DNA of 64,000 nt from Rhodosorus marinus (Eukaryota; Rhodophyta; Stylonematophyceae; Stylonematales; Stylonemataceae): contig JAMWBK010000009.1 of NCBI GenBank assembly GCA_029953675.1, positions 868,001 to 932,000 on the forward strand, written 5' to 3'. The notes under the pieces were generated by a model. That model worked only from the letters and a program-made list of their open reading frames with translations. It was not told the DNA's origin and made no database searches. The translations under genes were made by a program, and so were the position numbers. This document shows, piece by piece, positions 42,741 through 54,479 of the stretch (within the stretch, counting starts at the first letter, position 1; each line of letters starts with the position of its first letter).

Positions 42741-43573
42741 TGATATTAAAATCGAACGACGGCTTTCATCAATCCAATTACACGTTGAAAACAACTTTTT
42801 ACTCATTCTATTGGTTACTATCTCCGGGTAACGGACAGAATCAAGTTATTATTGGACAAACAGCAAATCTCATCTCCGCAGGAGAATACCATTTAACCAA
42901 TCATCGGCTAAGCTTAACATAACCCTAGATACTCTCAATGGAGGCCAATCAAATGCTTTGAAAAGAGCGACACCCCCAGAATACTTGAAAAACAAAAATT
43001 AATAATAGGGCGATCGAGAAATCTATTTTTACGACGTACTTGCCCTTATATAAATGGCTTAATATATTGATAATGAAAATAAAATTTTGAAACACTGAGT
43101 TATTTACAGCTGATAATTGGATGATAGTTCTTAATAAGAAGAAGTGTTTTGCTGGATATTGGTTTATTTTAATAATAAATAATATCGTTGCGAGATAAGA
43201 TTGGAAGATGTTGCTGTAAAATAGGAATGAAAATATGTTCTCATTGATTAGTGAAACCGTTTCACAACCGCAAAAAAAATATATGGGTATTTTTAAGGAA
43301 AAAGGATGTGAGTGGGTGGGGTTGAATTGGCCGAGTTTTTAGAAACTTTTTTGATGAAAAAGTGCTTTTAGTTTGTGCGGGTTACGATGGGAGGTAGGTT
43401 TGCTAGGGAGCGGGGGGGGGTGCGGGGTGCGGAAAGTGGGGGTTGGTTGGGTTGTGTGGGTTGAGGGAGAGAATTGAGCTGTGTGGTGAAGGGCAGTTGT
43501 TGTTGTTGAAGGTGTGAAGGTGAGGTGTTACCGTTAGAAGGGGGCTGTGGTTTGTGGGTGAGGCTTTTTTTTT
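42741..43573 (+). promoter_or_regulatory. AT-rich island and leader of the glycosyltransferase gene
   Basis: 42741-43310 is a long AT-rich island with several TATA-like stretches. 43310-43573 is G+T-rich on the plus strand and ends at the ATG 43574. With the C-rich segment on its left this looks like a bidirectional promoter. Confidence 0.5.
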
Positions 43574-46500
43574 ATGGAGGGTCATACTGAGCTCGAGGGC
43601 GAGCTTTCGGAGCGGCTGGATGAGACTCTGTCTCTGAAACCCCAGCCTAAGTGGTGGGAAGATTTGGATTGTCATGTGCATAACATCGCCTCGTATGAGA
43701 ATTGGGACCACCGGGAGTGCTGTGTTGGGAATGCGGATGAGTGGAAGTCGGCAATTTGGGATTACCTTCCGGACGCGAAGGAAATTCCTCTTGTACGTGT
43801 AAAAATCAATACTAGCGAAATTCGTCGTTTTCATACGGGATTGCAATGTCGCGGAGCCTGACATGGCTCGTGTGGTGAATGTTTTTCGCAGGTTATGCAT
43901 CAGATATGGGTTGGGCCGAAGGAACCGCCATGCGTATGGCTTGATACCTGGAGAGTAAAGTACCTCCATGATAATCCAACGTGGGATTACAAGCTCTGGA
44001 CCGATAAGGAGGTGAGCCCACCCAGTATGACGTTCAAAACGCTCGCAGCAAAGCGCTAAACGGTTCCGTTGAACGTCGCAGGTTGAGGACTTAGACATGA
44101 TCAATCAAGACCTGTATGATATGGAAGGCATGTATCAATGCAAAGCCGATATTCTGCGTTTGGAGATTCTGTACAAGTATGGGGGCGTCTACATCGACGC
44201 TGATATGGTAGGCAGCGCAGTTCCGGCGCTAAAGGACTTCCACTCGACCTGCAGAGAACTTAAGAAGCGACCTTTTCGCACGTCGTTGTACTAGGTTTCT
44301 CTGGAAAAAAGCTTGGATAAGGTTATTAAGATGGCTGATGACACAAAGTTCCTAATCATGTTCGAGCCCGACACAAAGGACAAGCCGTACTCTGTCATTG
44401 GCAACTCCTTCATTGCAACAACACCCGGCCACCCTCTCGTAAGAATGCTGATCATGTACATCCGCAACATTTATCACCACAAGAGGTAGGGAGACCGTCA
44501 CAGTTGATCTTGAAGCGTGAACTTTCCTAACCTGTTGAACTTATGGTGCATATTGCAGGCCGTACCACGGGGTTGAGTGGGTAACGGGCCCATTGGCATT
44601 TACAAAGTGTCTGGTACATCCCGATATGCCTATGAGTATCCCTCCGACGTCGTACTTTTACCCTCAGTTCCACTACGTACCCAATCCCGACGCTATTAAT
44701 CTGGACATGTTCCCTGAGTCCTATGCGTTCCAGTTCGGTTACACCTGCTCGGGTCTTGAGGGTTGGGTAAAGAATAACAACCGATGCAAAAAGGCACTTG
44801 ACTGCGCTGCGCATAAGAGACGCAAGGACTGGCCGTTTGGGGAGCTTGAACCGTTTCCGGAGAATACGTATGAAATGGTTGAGTACGGCGAAATTCCGAA
44901 GGTCATTCATCAGTTTGTTTTCCAGGACAGTTCCGGAAAGCCAGAGAGATGGATGCGCACGTGGTACGACCACTTTCTCCAGAGCGTGGGAGACGGGTGG
45001 ACTTATAAATGCTGGGATATTCAATCCTTGAAGGGCGGCAAATACTTCTGTCCGCACATGTACCGCGACGATCGTCAAATGGAAGAGGATGCCCTGGAGA
45101 TCTTAGCAATGGAGATTATTTATCGCCACGGGGGATACTACGTTCCCTTGACCAGTTTTTACAGTGGTGAAGGAAGTGAGTAGCGGCGTTGAATGAAACT
45201 TCGTCCAGTTTGTAGACCCTTACAGTCCTCAACCTCTCTTGTACAGGACTACCGAAACTTTTTGAAGCTGATACCCACGTGTCCGGGTCTGGGATTGTCG
45301 GTTCTGTTGCTAAAGGGAGGAAGCTCTTCTTCCAGCTCAAGGGCGCGTATAATGGATCGTCTACAAACCGCTTCGAAGTACGTTCTTTCACGCTACTAGG
45401 GAGTGTCGCATGTTGAATCTGATCCAAGTTCGATTTCCAGGATGACGACAGTCCAGCCAAGACCGATATCGTAAGTCTTGGATACTCGGATGCGAGTGCT
45501 GTCTATTGTCAGTTCCCGCAGTGGTCCAGGTTCCTCGGAGCTGAGGTCTTGTTTGACGCGACGAACTCAAAGCAAACTGAGCAGGCAAGTAGCTCAGGGC
45601 TGATCCTTTCCAGGGTTGTCCTTGTGCAAGTGGCTGACTTCAACAATTTCCTCCATATCCACGAAAACCGCAGACTATGCTTTGCTGGGCTTATGATTCC
45701 AACGTGCCTTGTTACAAGGTTGGCCGAGGGAAAAACTGGAAGATCCAAAGCGGTAAGTGATCACTGCATGTGACGAATTATATTTGCCTGATGATCTCAC
45801 GGGCGTTCGAAGTATAATTTGTGCTAATGCTCTCCTCGAACTTGTTGAGCAGAAATTTCGAGATGTGTTGTTGCAGTCGACCCGGAAGTTGGAAGGTTCC
45901 CTTCTCTGGTGAACTCGCTGCCTGGATTTCTCAAGGGGCTGGATGAGGAGGACCCAGATTGGGAGGTTCTGATCTTCGGATTGGAATGGAGTGCAGGCGA
46001 AAATTCGTTTACCAAATATCGCGTGACATCACAGTTCACCTCGCCAGATTGCAAACATCTCGGTAGGAAGTTTCGACATCGTTTCACTTCATAGGCGAAT
46101 TTTCTAACTCCGTGTGAGCACTTGTGGACCATTCCAGGAATTGCCTTCAACACAAACTGTGCGAGATTCATGAGCGACAAAAACGATTCGGCGTTTAAGA
46201 ATCTGTTCGAAAGGCATCGTGAGATCAAACTTTATGTCGGAGTTCAGAAGTTCGAGCACGAGAGGCAGCTTGCGCAAATCTTCAATTCTATACCATCCAT
46301 TCAGAACGCTTTCCGAAAGCTAGCTGGGCATGAAGCTCCCTTTGAGTTTGAGAGATACGAAACTCATGGGTCTTTGCTGAAGGGATTCCTTGGAGATCGC
46401 CTCTCCATTGAGCTCAGTGCTGACGCAGAAAATCGAGTAATGTACCGCTCATGGAACGATGACGGAGGGCTGAACTCTGAGATGAAATTGCAGATGGGAC

Positions 46501-46704
46501 AGGCTAACGATACAGTGGATTGGATGAGAGTCTACTTCGCCCACGCGGTACGATTCAGCTCAACAATACCAAGAAATTTGCTTTTTTGCGCTTTTTTGAG
46601 CTTTTTGGCTAATTTGTTTCACTCTCTGGTGCTTCCTTCGTGTTTTGCTTGTCAATTTTCATCAGGTGATTTTCAACGCAAACAATAAGCCGGTTTCAGT
46701 TTAA
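43574..46704 (+). CDS. Two-module DXD-type glycosyltransferase (GT32-like)
   Basis: Ten exons: 43574-43792, 43892-44011, 44082-44207, 44295-44485, 44559-45166, 45247-45377, 45441-45752, 45853-46062, 46138-46547 and 46666-46704, about 788 residues. All junctions fit in phase except exon 7 to 8, where a correct join is not found. Module 1 has VMHQIWVGPKEPPCVWLDTW, then CKADILRLEILYKYGGVYID followed by AD, the DXD sugar-nucleotide site of the OCH1/GT32 family, and NSFIATTPGHPL. Module 2 repeats the fold: IPKVIHQFVFQDS, WMRTWYDHFLQSVGDGWTYK, and ALEILAMEIIYRHGGYYVPL, where DXD is missing. Another 350 residues follow with no known domain. No signal peptide or anchor is obvious. The sugar and acceptor are unknown. 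Confidence 0.75.
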
Positions 46705-47396
46705 CTGAGAAGTCATCCCATTAAGCTGGATTGTGCCCCTCTCAAAGGAAACAAATTCTGATAAGTAAATACGAAACAAATACCCTAGCACGTTGCGGTT
46801 CCTAGCGTCAACTTCCAATCCTAGCACAAAAAGGCGCATGCTCGCGTGTCAAGGGGTACCTTCACACAGCATTGAAACCTTCTTTACTTGCAGGTCGCCA
46901 AATATTCACACTACAATACGAGCCTTATGACGAGACCATCCAGTACAAGCTTTTTCTACCGGCCTTGCGGGGAAACGGTGATTTGATATTAGCGTTTCCT
47001 GGCATTCACCAGCTTCCGACTACGAAGGCTCCCAAAGAGTTCCTTTCGGTCTACCTCTTTCCACAGGTTCCTTTGCATTATACATGACGCGTTGTTCGTA
47101 AAAGCTGAGATTGCACTGTGGCTCGCAGTCTGCATCGTAGTCGACTAGAAGCCACCGGTGCGTGAAGAGTTTCCAACCGGCTTCGTCTGGCATAGGTGAG
47201 CCGGCTACAAGCCATGACTATCAATTGGCAGAAGAACCAACTTTGCACCGCCGTAGTTCTAGACTTTCATGCTACTTTGCTTCTGCAGGAGCGTCAATCG
47301 CTCGCCTGAATTCTCCTGGTTGGCAAGTGCGAACTACCAGGGACTTACCAATCCTCGCTCTCCATATCGTACTATACCTGCTCAAGTGGACTTGGG
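46705..47396. other. Spacer with one exon-like open segment
   Basis: 46894-47066 is flanked by a TTGCAG acceptor-like and a CAG|GT donor-like site. It reads RQIFTLQYEPYDETIQYKLF onward without a stop in one phase. It does not join the glycosyltransferase in frame. It may be an orphan exon or chance. The rest shows no gene. Confidence 0.3.
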
Positions 47397-48564
47397 TCAT
47401 TTCAGTTTTTCATCTGCGTCACTCATTCCCGATGATATGTCGATGCCGTAGTGCTTCTGAATACGAAGTCTCTGCGCTTCGATCCCAACCATTTGTACCG
47501 CTCTCTGTACTCGCTTTGGATCGAGAGAATACGCATCGTAGAGTTTTCTAATCCGCGAGGCGTGCTTGTCATATGTACTGGCTTCAGAAAGGTCTACATG
47601 ACTGTAAGCAGATCCAATGATGATACATGCTGCCGCAATCTCCGTGCTTGAATGGGTAATGTGAGTCTCGTTTCCCATTGACTCAACCAGAAAGTTGATA
47701 GAAGCCTAGAGGGGGGTTGAGCATTCGCAACAAATCAGAAATGCTCCTTGGAGACTGCCTCTCATTAGCACCATCCTTGTCAGTACCTGGTGGACATGCC
47801 TCCCTGTGGTTCCCGCGCCGAAGAGTTCTGTGATCATTTCCTTGATCTTGTCGTGGGGGAGCACAACATTGAGATCGAAGTTTAGCACTCTCAGTACATC
47901 TCTTTCCGCTGTCAGGAGCCGAATCTTTTCGTCAAAAAAGTGGACGTTGTCCTCAGTAATCTCTTCTCCATCCGGAAAATCCTTTTGGATCAGGGGGAAA
48001 CGTACACGTGCTTAGTGGGACTCAACATTAACGACGGCCCTCAATAGTTGAAGAGGAAGAAGAGCCCTCGGGGTTATCAAGTTCATTACCGCGGAATCCT
48101 TCGTGTATACTTTTCGACAGCAATAAATAATATCCTTACATGCCCTCAGGTACTCACAAACTTTTCCGGAGACGAACAAGGAGGCAGCCGCAATGGCTTC
48201 GACATCGGAGCCTTTCAAGCTCTCAACAAGAAAATACCTTTCCAGACAAAATTCGAAACCCCCAAAAAGCTCATTCCCTTAGCTTGCGGAGCCGAGTACC
48301 CCACTCAAAAACAGAATAGGAAACCGATCTAGAACGATGCAAGTGGTTCTGTGCGTGATTTTCGCATCCTCACCTTCTAAACAAGATAATAGCAACGTAG
48401 GCAGGAAACCCAATGAGCCTCAACAATACCGCACCCTCCTGCATTTTCTCAACGTGCCGATTCAAAGTACTCAGTTCTTCCTCGTAGCTTATACCGTCGC
48501 TTCTCGACGGCGTGTACAACCTCAGCTCCTCCTCATCAAACACCCAAGTCTCATCAGTCCCCAT
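47397..48564 (-). CDS. Cyclin, transcriptional (K/T/L/Q-like) type
   Basis: Exon 1 is 48564-48374, and exon 2 starts at 48237. Later exons are about 48008-47785 and 47705-47397, with the middle junctions unresolved. Recognisable pieces are WVFDEEELRLYTPSRSDGIS (as in cyclin K/T, W-x-F then SxR); the first cyclin box VAIILFRR joined to YFLVESLKGSDVEAIAAASL and FVSGKV; ALLPLQLLRAVVNV, equivalent to the region before the MRAIL helix; FFDEKIRLLTAERDVLRVLN and FDLNVVLPHDKI; and the second box SSTEIAAACIIIGSAY. Such cyclins pair with CDKs acting on RNA polymerase II or splicing. After RAVVNVESH the frame has a TAA that must be spliced out by a short intron. The total is about 280-300 residues. Confidence 0.7.
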
Positions 48565-49404
48565 CCTTCCTCAACAGAAGCTGCATACAGACTATTCACA
48601 AAGCCCAGAGTGACTGAAAAAAGTCCTCCTTGAAGACAACTTTCCCCAGCAAAAGACTCCACTCTTCTGACTTTCGCCTCTCTGTCCAAGATATCCTCTC
48701 AGAAACGTTCTCATCCCAAAAGCCCAAGCCGGATCGTCAAGAGCCCATCCTAATCGGGAGTACATTTGGCTGCAACTGTACATTGGACTTCTACCGGCAC
48801 GCTCTTAGCTGCAAACCACGACTTGCAATCTTCACGGCAAGGCTTCATGGAATTTAGATCATCCTGACAAGGGCTTTGCTGAAGACGGTTGGCGCAAGGG
48901 TTCCGATGCCTGGTGAGCCTGGCAAGGTCTGTCAATTGTCCTATTCTGCAAGTCGACCGTAAGTCTCCGAGGCCATAGCACGTCCAGTGTTTGTCTTCCG
49001 AAATTTGGCAGCTCGCTTGACTCCTGTGAAGTCACCTCCGCGTGAGTGTCGAAGGGGAGTCACAAGCTTGTGACTCTTCGGTCCATGTTCTCTGCACACC
49101 CACCCCAGGGATTAATAGTTTTCCAGTCAACTGCATATACCCTTCAGCTTCGGAGTTGTGGAAGAACAACCCACGCGTAGGAGGAGCTTTTGAAGGCTAA
49201 GAGGAGTGAGAGGACCAAAAGTGGACAAAACAAGCTGGAACGGTTGACCGTTTGAGCAACTCCCATCTTGTAGAGAAGGAATGGGGCTACGTTTTAATGT
49301 TTGCACTTTCCTATCGATCATATTTAGCAAAGATGTAACCAAGCTCCACTGGCCCTCGTCACGTGGACCTATTTCTAGGCGTGGTAAAAACCTCGCGTCC
49401 AGCC
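48565..49404. other. Spacer upstream of cyclin, no supported gene
   Basis: The plus strand 48570-48740 is C+T/C+A-rich, the probable cyclin leader. 48740-49404 includes the 3' flank of the acyl-CoA dehydrogenase gene. Frames at 48630-48857 and 49127-49408 have no support. Confidence 0.35.
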
Positions 49405-50886
49405 TCAACTGCTAGTGGGGTTGAGAAGCTCCCGACCGATGAGCATTCTCCTTATCTCCGATGTCCCTGCCCCGATCTCGTAGAGCTTGGCATCTCTGAG
49501 GAAACGACCCGTTGGGTACTCATTAGTATACCCGTTCGCACCGAGGCATTGAATCGCTTGCAGAGCCACCTGCGTAGCATTTTCTGCAGTCCTCAGTATC
49601 ACTCCGGCGCAATCCTTTCTGGAGGTGAACCCTGGAACATACGATTGAGTTTCTTCCTATCAGCGGCATGAAAAGGCAGATATGTTTGCGGTTGATGAAG
49701 CTGGCTATTACCCTTGTCGGCATCCACGGCAGTTCTGTACACATAAGCTTGGGACATTGAGAGCGTCGTATACATATCCGCAAGTTTACCTTGCATGAGC
49801 TGATACTCTCCGATCGGTTTTCCAAACTGCTTGCGCTCAGCGACGTACGGAAGAACACAATCAAGACATGCTTGCATGATCCCTAACGGTCCAGCAGAAA
49901 GAACCAACCTCTCCGAATCCAGTCCGCTCATTAGAACATACACTCCCTCGTTAACCTTGCCCAGGACGTTCTCGTTTGGGATGAAGCATGAATCGAAGAC
50001 CAGCTCGCACGTTGGGCTCCCTCGCATGCCAAGCTTGTCAAGCTTTTGAGAGGTTGAGAAACCGGGCATGTCCTTCTCGATGATGAATGCCGTAATCCCC
50101 CTGGAGTTTTTTTCAGGGTCGGTTTTTGCATAGACGATGAGGGTGTCGGCGATTGGTCCGTTGGTGCACCACATCTTTGTTCCTGTGAGTTTCCAACCCC
50201 CGTTTACTTCCGCAGCACGGCAAGTCATCGATACTACATCTGAACCAGAATTGGATTCGCTCATAGCCAGCGCTCCTACTTTCTCGCCAGATATTAGATC
50301 AGGAAGAAACCTGTACCCGCAAGAATGGTGGGCTCCTTTTCAAGTCATTGCTGATTGGTCTGGTGCATATGCTTGACTTACCTTTCCATTTGCTGTTCGT
50401 TCCCGTTTCGCACTATCTGGTTTACGCAGAGATTTGAATGCGCTCCATAGGACAGACCAACAGAACCGCTCCCTCTGCTCAACTCCTCCATTACCAGACA
50501 GTGGTGAGAGTAGCCCAAGCCAAGGCCTCCATACTTTTCAGGAGCGGTGACACCCAACAGTCCCATGTCCCCCATAGCCTGTTAGCAAAACATTAGAAGA
50601 AGAAAAAAAGGGAAGCAGCAAAGAGAACAAGTCAACAAACTGAACCCGAAAGCCAGACCCATCGTTCTAAGCGTTTCCAGTTGCCGCCTACCGTCCACAA
50701 CCGCGACGGAAATACACTGCTCTTATCAATTTCATCAGCGAATGGAGCTACCTCCTTGTCTGTAAATTTCTTAACAGACTCCCCCAGCTCCTTCATCTCC
50801 GGCTCCGGCTGCAGCGTCGACACACCTCTCCTCAGCCATCGCGCATTGGCGAGTAAAACCTTGCGTCCAAAAGCACCGCTGTTCAT
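49405..50886 (-). CDS. IVD: Isovaleryl-CoA dehydrogenase, mitochondrial
   Basis: Four exons in phase: 50886-50692, 50578-50382, 50310-49712 and 49631-49405, giving 405 residues. The FAD enzyme oxidises isovaleryl-CoA in leucine catabolism and passes electrons to ETF. The start [20 protein letters not shown] is a classic mitochondrial presequence. Then come [40 protein letters not shown] (FAD/substrate region), the W-x-TNG motif [52 protein letters not shown] and [20 protein letters not shown]. The [12 protein letters not shown] ending and the lack of a Glu in the MCAD position fit IVD rather than straight-chain dehydrogenases. An upstream in-frame ATG (51018) would bury the presequence. Confidence 0.92.
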
Positions 50887-52293
50887 TCCTCCACAACAAA
50901 ACAACAAGAAAACCCTCTCCACTTCCTTAGCCAACAAAAGTGTCAACCTGTCTCCCCCATGTATCCCCTTATGTACTCTCAAGGAATCCAAGACCGTTCC
51001 AACTACCTCTGCCGCCATTCGCAATCCACAAAACCAAACAAGTTTCGTCTGATACTCTCCAAAGCAAACTCCTGACACTGAGATTTCAACCAATTTATAA
51101 GCGTCATCTCTTTCTCATACTATTGAATTAATTAATTATTTTGATAGTCTTTTCCCGAAAATATTTACAAATTACAATTGTAGCCATCCTCCCTGGATAT
51201 CAAATTTTGGACTATTTAAGGTGAAGCTTAAGCTGGACTTGTTCGTTGCGTCGCAACTAGTCTATTAATATCACCTCTGTCCTAATAATGAATTTATGAA
51301 TTATTAGGACTATTATTTATAATAATATCTAAAATTACAAAACACGAATATTTATTCAAGGGGAAGATATGGTGACGACTAAATTGGTTTTCCGACAATA
51401 TTTGTAAATGGATGTGTTTGGAATAGATTTCTACTACCTTGAAAATAAATATATTTATGGCGTCCTCAATCAAATGGAGTTTTGAGGTGGGCTGTATCTG
51501 AAAGGTTCCGAAGGCATTGAAGAAGATCAGAGTTTTGTACCGGATTCGGATGCAATCTTCAGAGTTCTTTTAGGAGTTATTCACATCCACAAATACGCAC
51601 GTAGTCAAGCATCGAATGCAACGCACAATGATCAATTGCGTGAGCCTACCACTCGCAAAGCCAGGGAGTGCAGGGCGGAAAGGCAGCAGTCGATCTTCCG
51701 TGCGGAGGTTTCGATGACCACGCATATGTGACTGTATATCTTGCGATACATGAAACAACGCACCCCCATGAACCCAAAAGCCCGTTGTTCCTCGAAAGGA
51801 AGTCAGAGGCCCTTGGCCAATCTCGCTCCGCGCAGACTCACTTTTCAGGCGTTTGTCCGCATGATCCTGTCTAAACCAAACTCAACCACCACCTGTTGTT
51901 AATAGACAGAGATCTGCTACTTTGCTGCTGCTAGTTTCTCAACCCCGCATCTAAAAGAACCCTCCACCAACTCATCAGAAGTACTCGTACAAAATCCAGT
52001 GCTCTGTACTAAAAGATTCCAATCTTGGAAGAAAAAACAGCGACATTCCGAACAATACCCGAATCTGGTATACGCACAAAATCGGGTAAAATTGGGTTTT
52101 GCTTAGGATTCGCAAACTTGGCATACTAACCACTCAATTGCGGTAGAGTTAGAGCTTTCATGGGGGAGATTAGAGTGGAGCTCGTTGACGGATACCTAGT
52201 GTTGAAGTGGGGGAGTGACAGCAACATAGTGGAATTGAGCTTTTGGAGAGGGATTGCTTTTGTGCTTGGCGTGAACTGAGGAATTTATGCAGG
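50887..52293. promoter_or_regulatory. Leader, AT island and spacer between IVD and the SAP/UVR gene
   Basis: 50887-51060 is C+A-rich on the plus strand (IVD leader). 51100-51480 is AT-rich and contains an 11-bp hairpin. 51500-52140 has no supported gene. 52145-52293 is G+T-rich and leads to the ATG at 52294. Confidence 0.45.
51279..51310. repeat. 11-bp perfect inverted repeat in AT island
   Basis: GTCCTAATAAT at 51279-51289 pairs with ATTATTAGGAC at 51300-51310 over a 10-base loop. It lies within the AT island upstream of IVD. Confidence 0.75.
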
Positions 52294-53615
52294 ATGATTT
52301 CGTTTGTTTCGGTATCAGGAGGGCTTGGGTTTGCTGGTTGTCCCGGGTCGCGGTGTCGGGTGGTGTGCAAGGCGAGCGGACCCGAGGTAGTTGCGGTTAA
52401 GTTGATCGCGTATGGAGATGCTGAGGAATGGCCAAGAGCGGAGGGCCTGGCGCTGTTAGGTCGGGCAAAGGAGAAGGACGCGTATAATTCAGAGGTCGTC
52501 CCCATACCGCTGGCCAGTAAGTTCGAGGTCGCCCTGGTCAAGTCCTGTTTCGGCTCCGGCAGCAAGCTGTCGATGATTGATGTTGTGAGAATATTGCACG
52601 AAATTGGGGACATCGTTAGTGGCCTTCCATGGAAAGAACAAGGGTGAGGAAACTTTCAAGAGGATCTGCCAACACTCTATGCTTCGTAGGTTCTGATCGG
52701 TACTGTACCTGCAGGAAACAGGAGGCGATCCAGTCCATGTACGATGGCAGAGCTAACGGTTCAATCCAACGCGAAGCTAGTATGTTAGAGCAAATGGTCT
52801 CAGCAAGTCCATCCGAGATAGTTCGCCTCAGCCTCGTGGAGAAAGAAACTTTGACTGTCGACCCATTGATTACTGGTCAACTTACAGTCCGTCGAGAAGT
52901 AGTGTCCTTGTTCGGAAAGACATACTACTCCCAAGAGCCTGAAAAAATTGTAAGTTCTTAGCAATATGTGAAGCTGGCCTTTGTATACTTTCGCATTCTC
53001 ACGAAAGCCCTATTCGCCCAACAGGAGTGCCGGCCCGGGGAGGTGATCTCTCTCAGCCAAGAATTGGATATTCCGATATCGATGGACAGCTGGGCGTGGA
53101 CCCTCTACTCGACTAGGCTTGCCAGAGACCGAGATTCGAATTCTATTGGATTTTCTGAGGATATCGAGTTTGTGGAGCGTTCCAAAGAGGATTCAGTCAC
53201 GGTGAAGCCCGTTGAATTATTGACAAAGGATGAAATTCTCAGAATGTCGATTCCTCAGCTTCGAACAGCGTTGCGATCGGCAGGAATTCCGTCCAAGACC
53301 AGAACCACTAGAGGCGAGCTTCTTATGCGACTAATTCCCATGATTGACGAGACAGTGCGAAGAGCTATGCTTGTTGATGAGGCAGTTCGAAGGGAGGATT
53401 ACGGACGGGCCTCGGAGCTTCAAGCCGAGCGGTCTGAAAGGAGCCGCGTAAAGCAGCAACTTGAAGAAGCGGTGGCTGAGGAAAGGTACCTCGACGCTCA
53501 AAAGCTTCAGGAAAGATTTGACCGACTTACAGAGATCCGAGCAGACCCAACACAAGATGAAGGATCTTACGATCGATATTTGGATCAGGACGAATGGTAC
53601 AAACCCATCCGCTGA
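52294..53615 (+). CDS. Plastid-type protein with SAP-like and UVR-like regions
   Basis: Exons 52294-52643, 52715-52949 and 53025-53615 fit in phase and give 391 residues. The start MISFVSVSGGLGFAG resembles the Phe-type transit peptide of other plastid genes here. The N-terminal half (to about residue 115) has KLSMIDVVRILHEIGDIVSG and no known domain. Around residue 265, LLTKDEILRMSIPQLRTALR and the following GIPSKTRTTRGELLMRLIPM look like a SAP helix-turn-helix. Residues 310-370 hold two UVR-like helices, AVRREDYGRASELQAERSER and LEEAVAEERYLDAQKLQERF. The SAP-like part suggests nucleic-acid contact and UVR motifs mediate protein contact, for example with Clp adaptors, but I cannot name the protein. 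Confidence 0.6.
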
Positions 53616-54479
53616 CCTCGGTTACCTTTTGAGTCCCTCCAGCCGATCGGCCGCGGAACCCGAAAGATCTACCGGTGAGGCCGCTTGGGCCTGTGGAGAA
53701 CGGCACCGACGTTTGCGATTGTTATACATCCAAAGAAGGATATTGTTTCCGCTTAGTGCACCTAACAGCTTGGCCTCCACGGCGACCGCCGCATGGCAGC
53801 TAGGGTGACACGGCCATTCCACCGCAGACCATCAAGACTGTGAACAAAGCAAACTAGGCTCTTGCTCTTAATCGGTGGAAAGCACCGTGCAGAACTGAGC
53901 ATGGCACGTGACATCCTTCGGCTTCGATCATTTCAGGTGTCATCGCCAGAGCTCGCAGGGCTAAAGCTTCCAAAGCAAGATGACGATCCAAAGATCGTGC
54001 GTGTTTTCGAAACTCGCGTCTCGAGCACACGGTGTTCCCCTGCCACGCACCGCGCGATCTATTAACCACTACTCTGAGCAAGACGCCGCTCCGGAAAACA
54101 TCCCTGCCTCAGATATTTCAGGTCTATTCCAGTTCAGAAGAGTTCATGAATCCCAGAAATAAATAAATAAAAAAACTCCCTCAACAGTCGTTCATTGGAT
54201 AATCCAATATACTGTACAAACAAACTATCTAGATTAATCACAGCCAACACTCCACCTTCATTGGAGACATTACCATACTTAGTACATGTCCATTGGCCAT
54301 CTTCACAAAACCTTCCAATCAAACAAAAAACAACAGCAAAGACTATACAATTATTTCACAAGAACATTCCAAAAAAATCCGAGAAATATCTTTCAAAACG
54401 CCCATATCTCGCGTGTTTTCCAGCCCCTCGATGCAATTCCGCCTACCGCTCATTCTCAACAATAGACGACCAGAGGGGT
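53616..54479. other. Intergenic, no supported gene
   Basis: Short overlapping frames only. The terminal codons of the upstream gene are followed by ordinary spacer. Confidence 0.4.

Noticed and set aside
45116..45460. 114-codon minus frame in the glycosyltransferase
   Set aside because: Lies across two well-supported exons of the plus strand gene.
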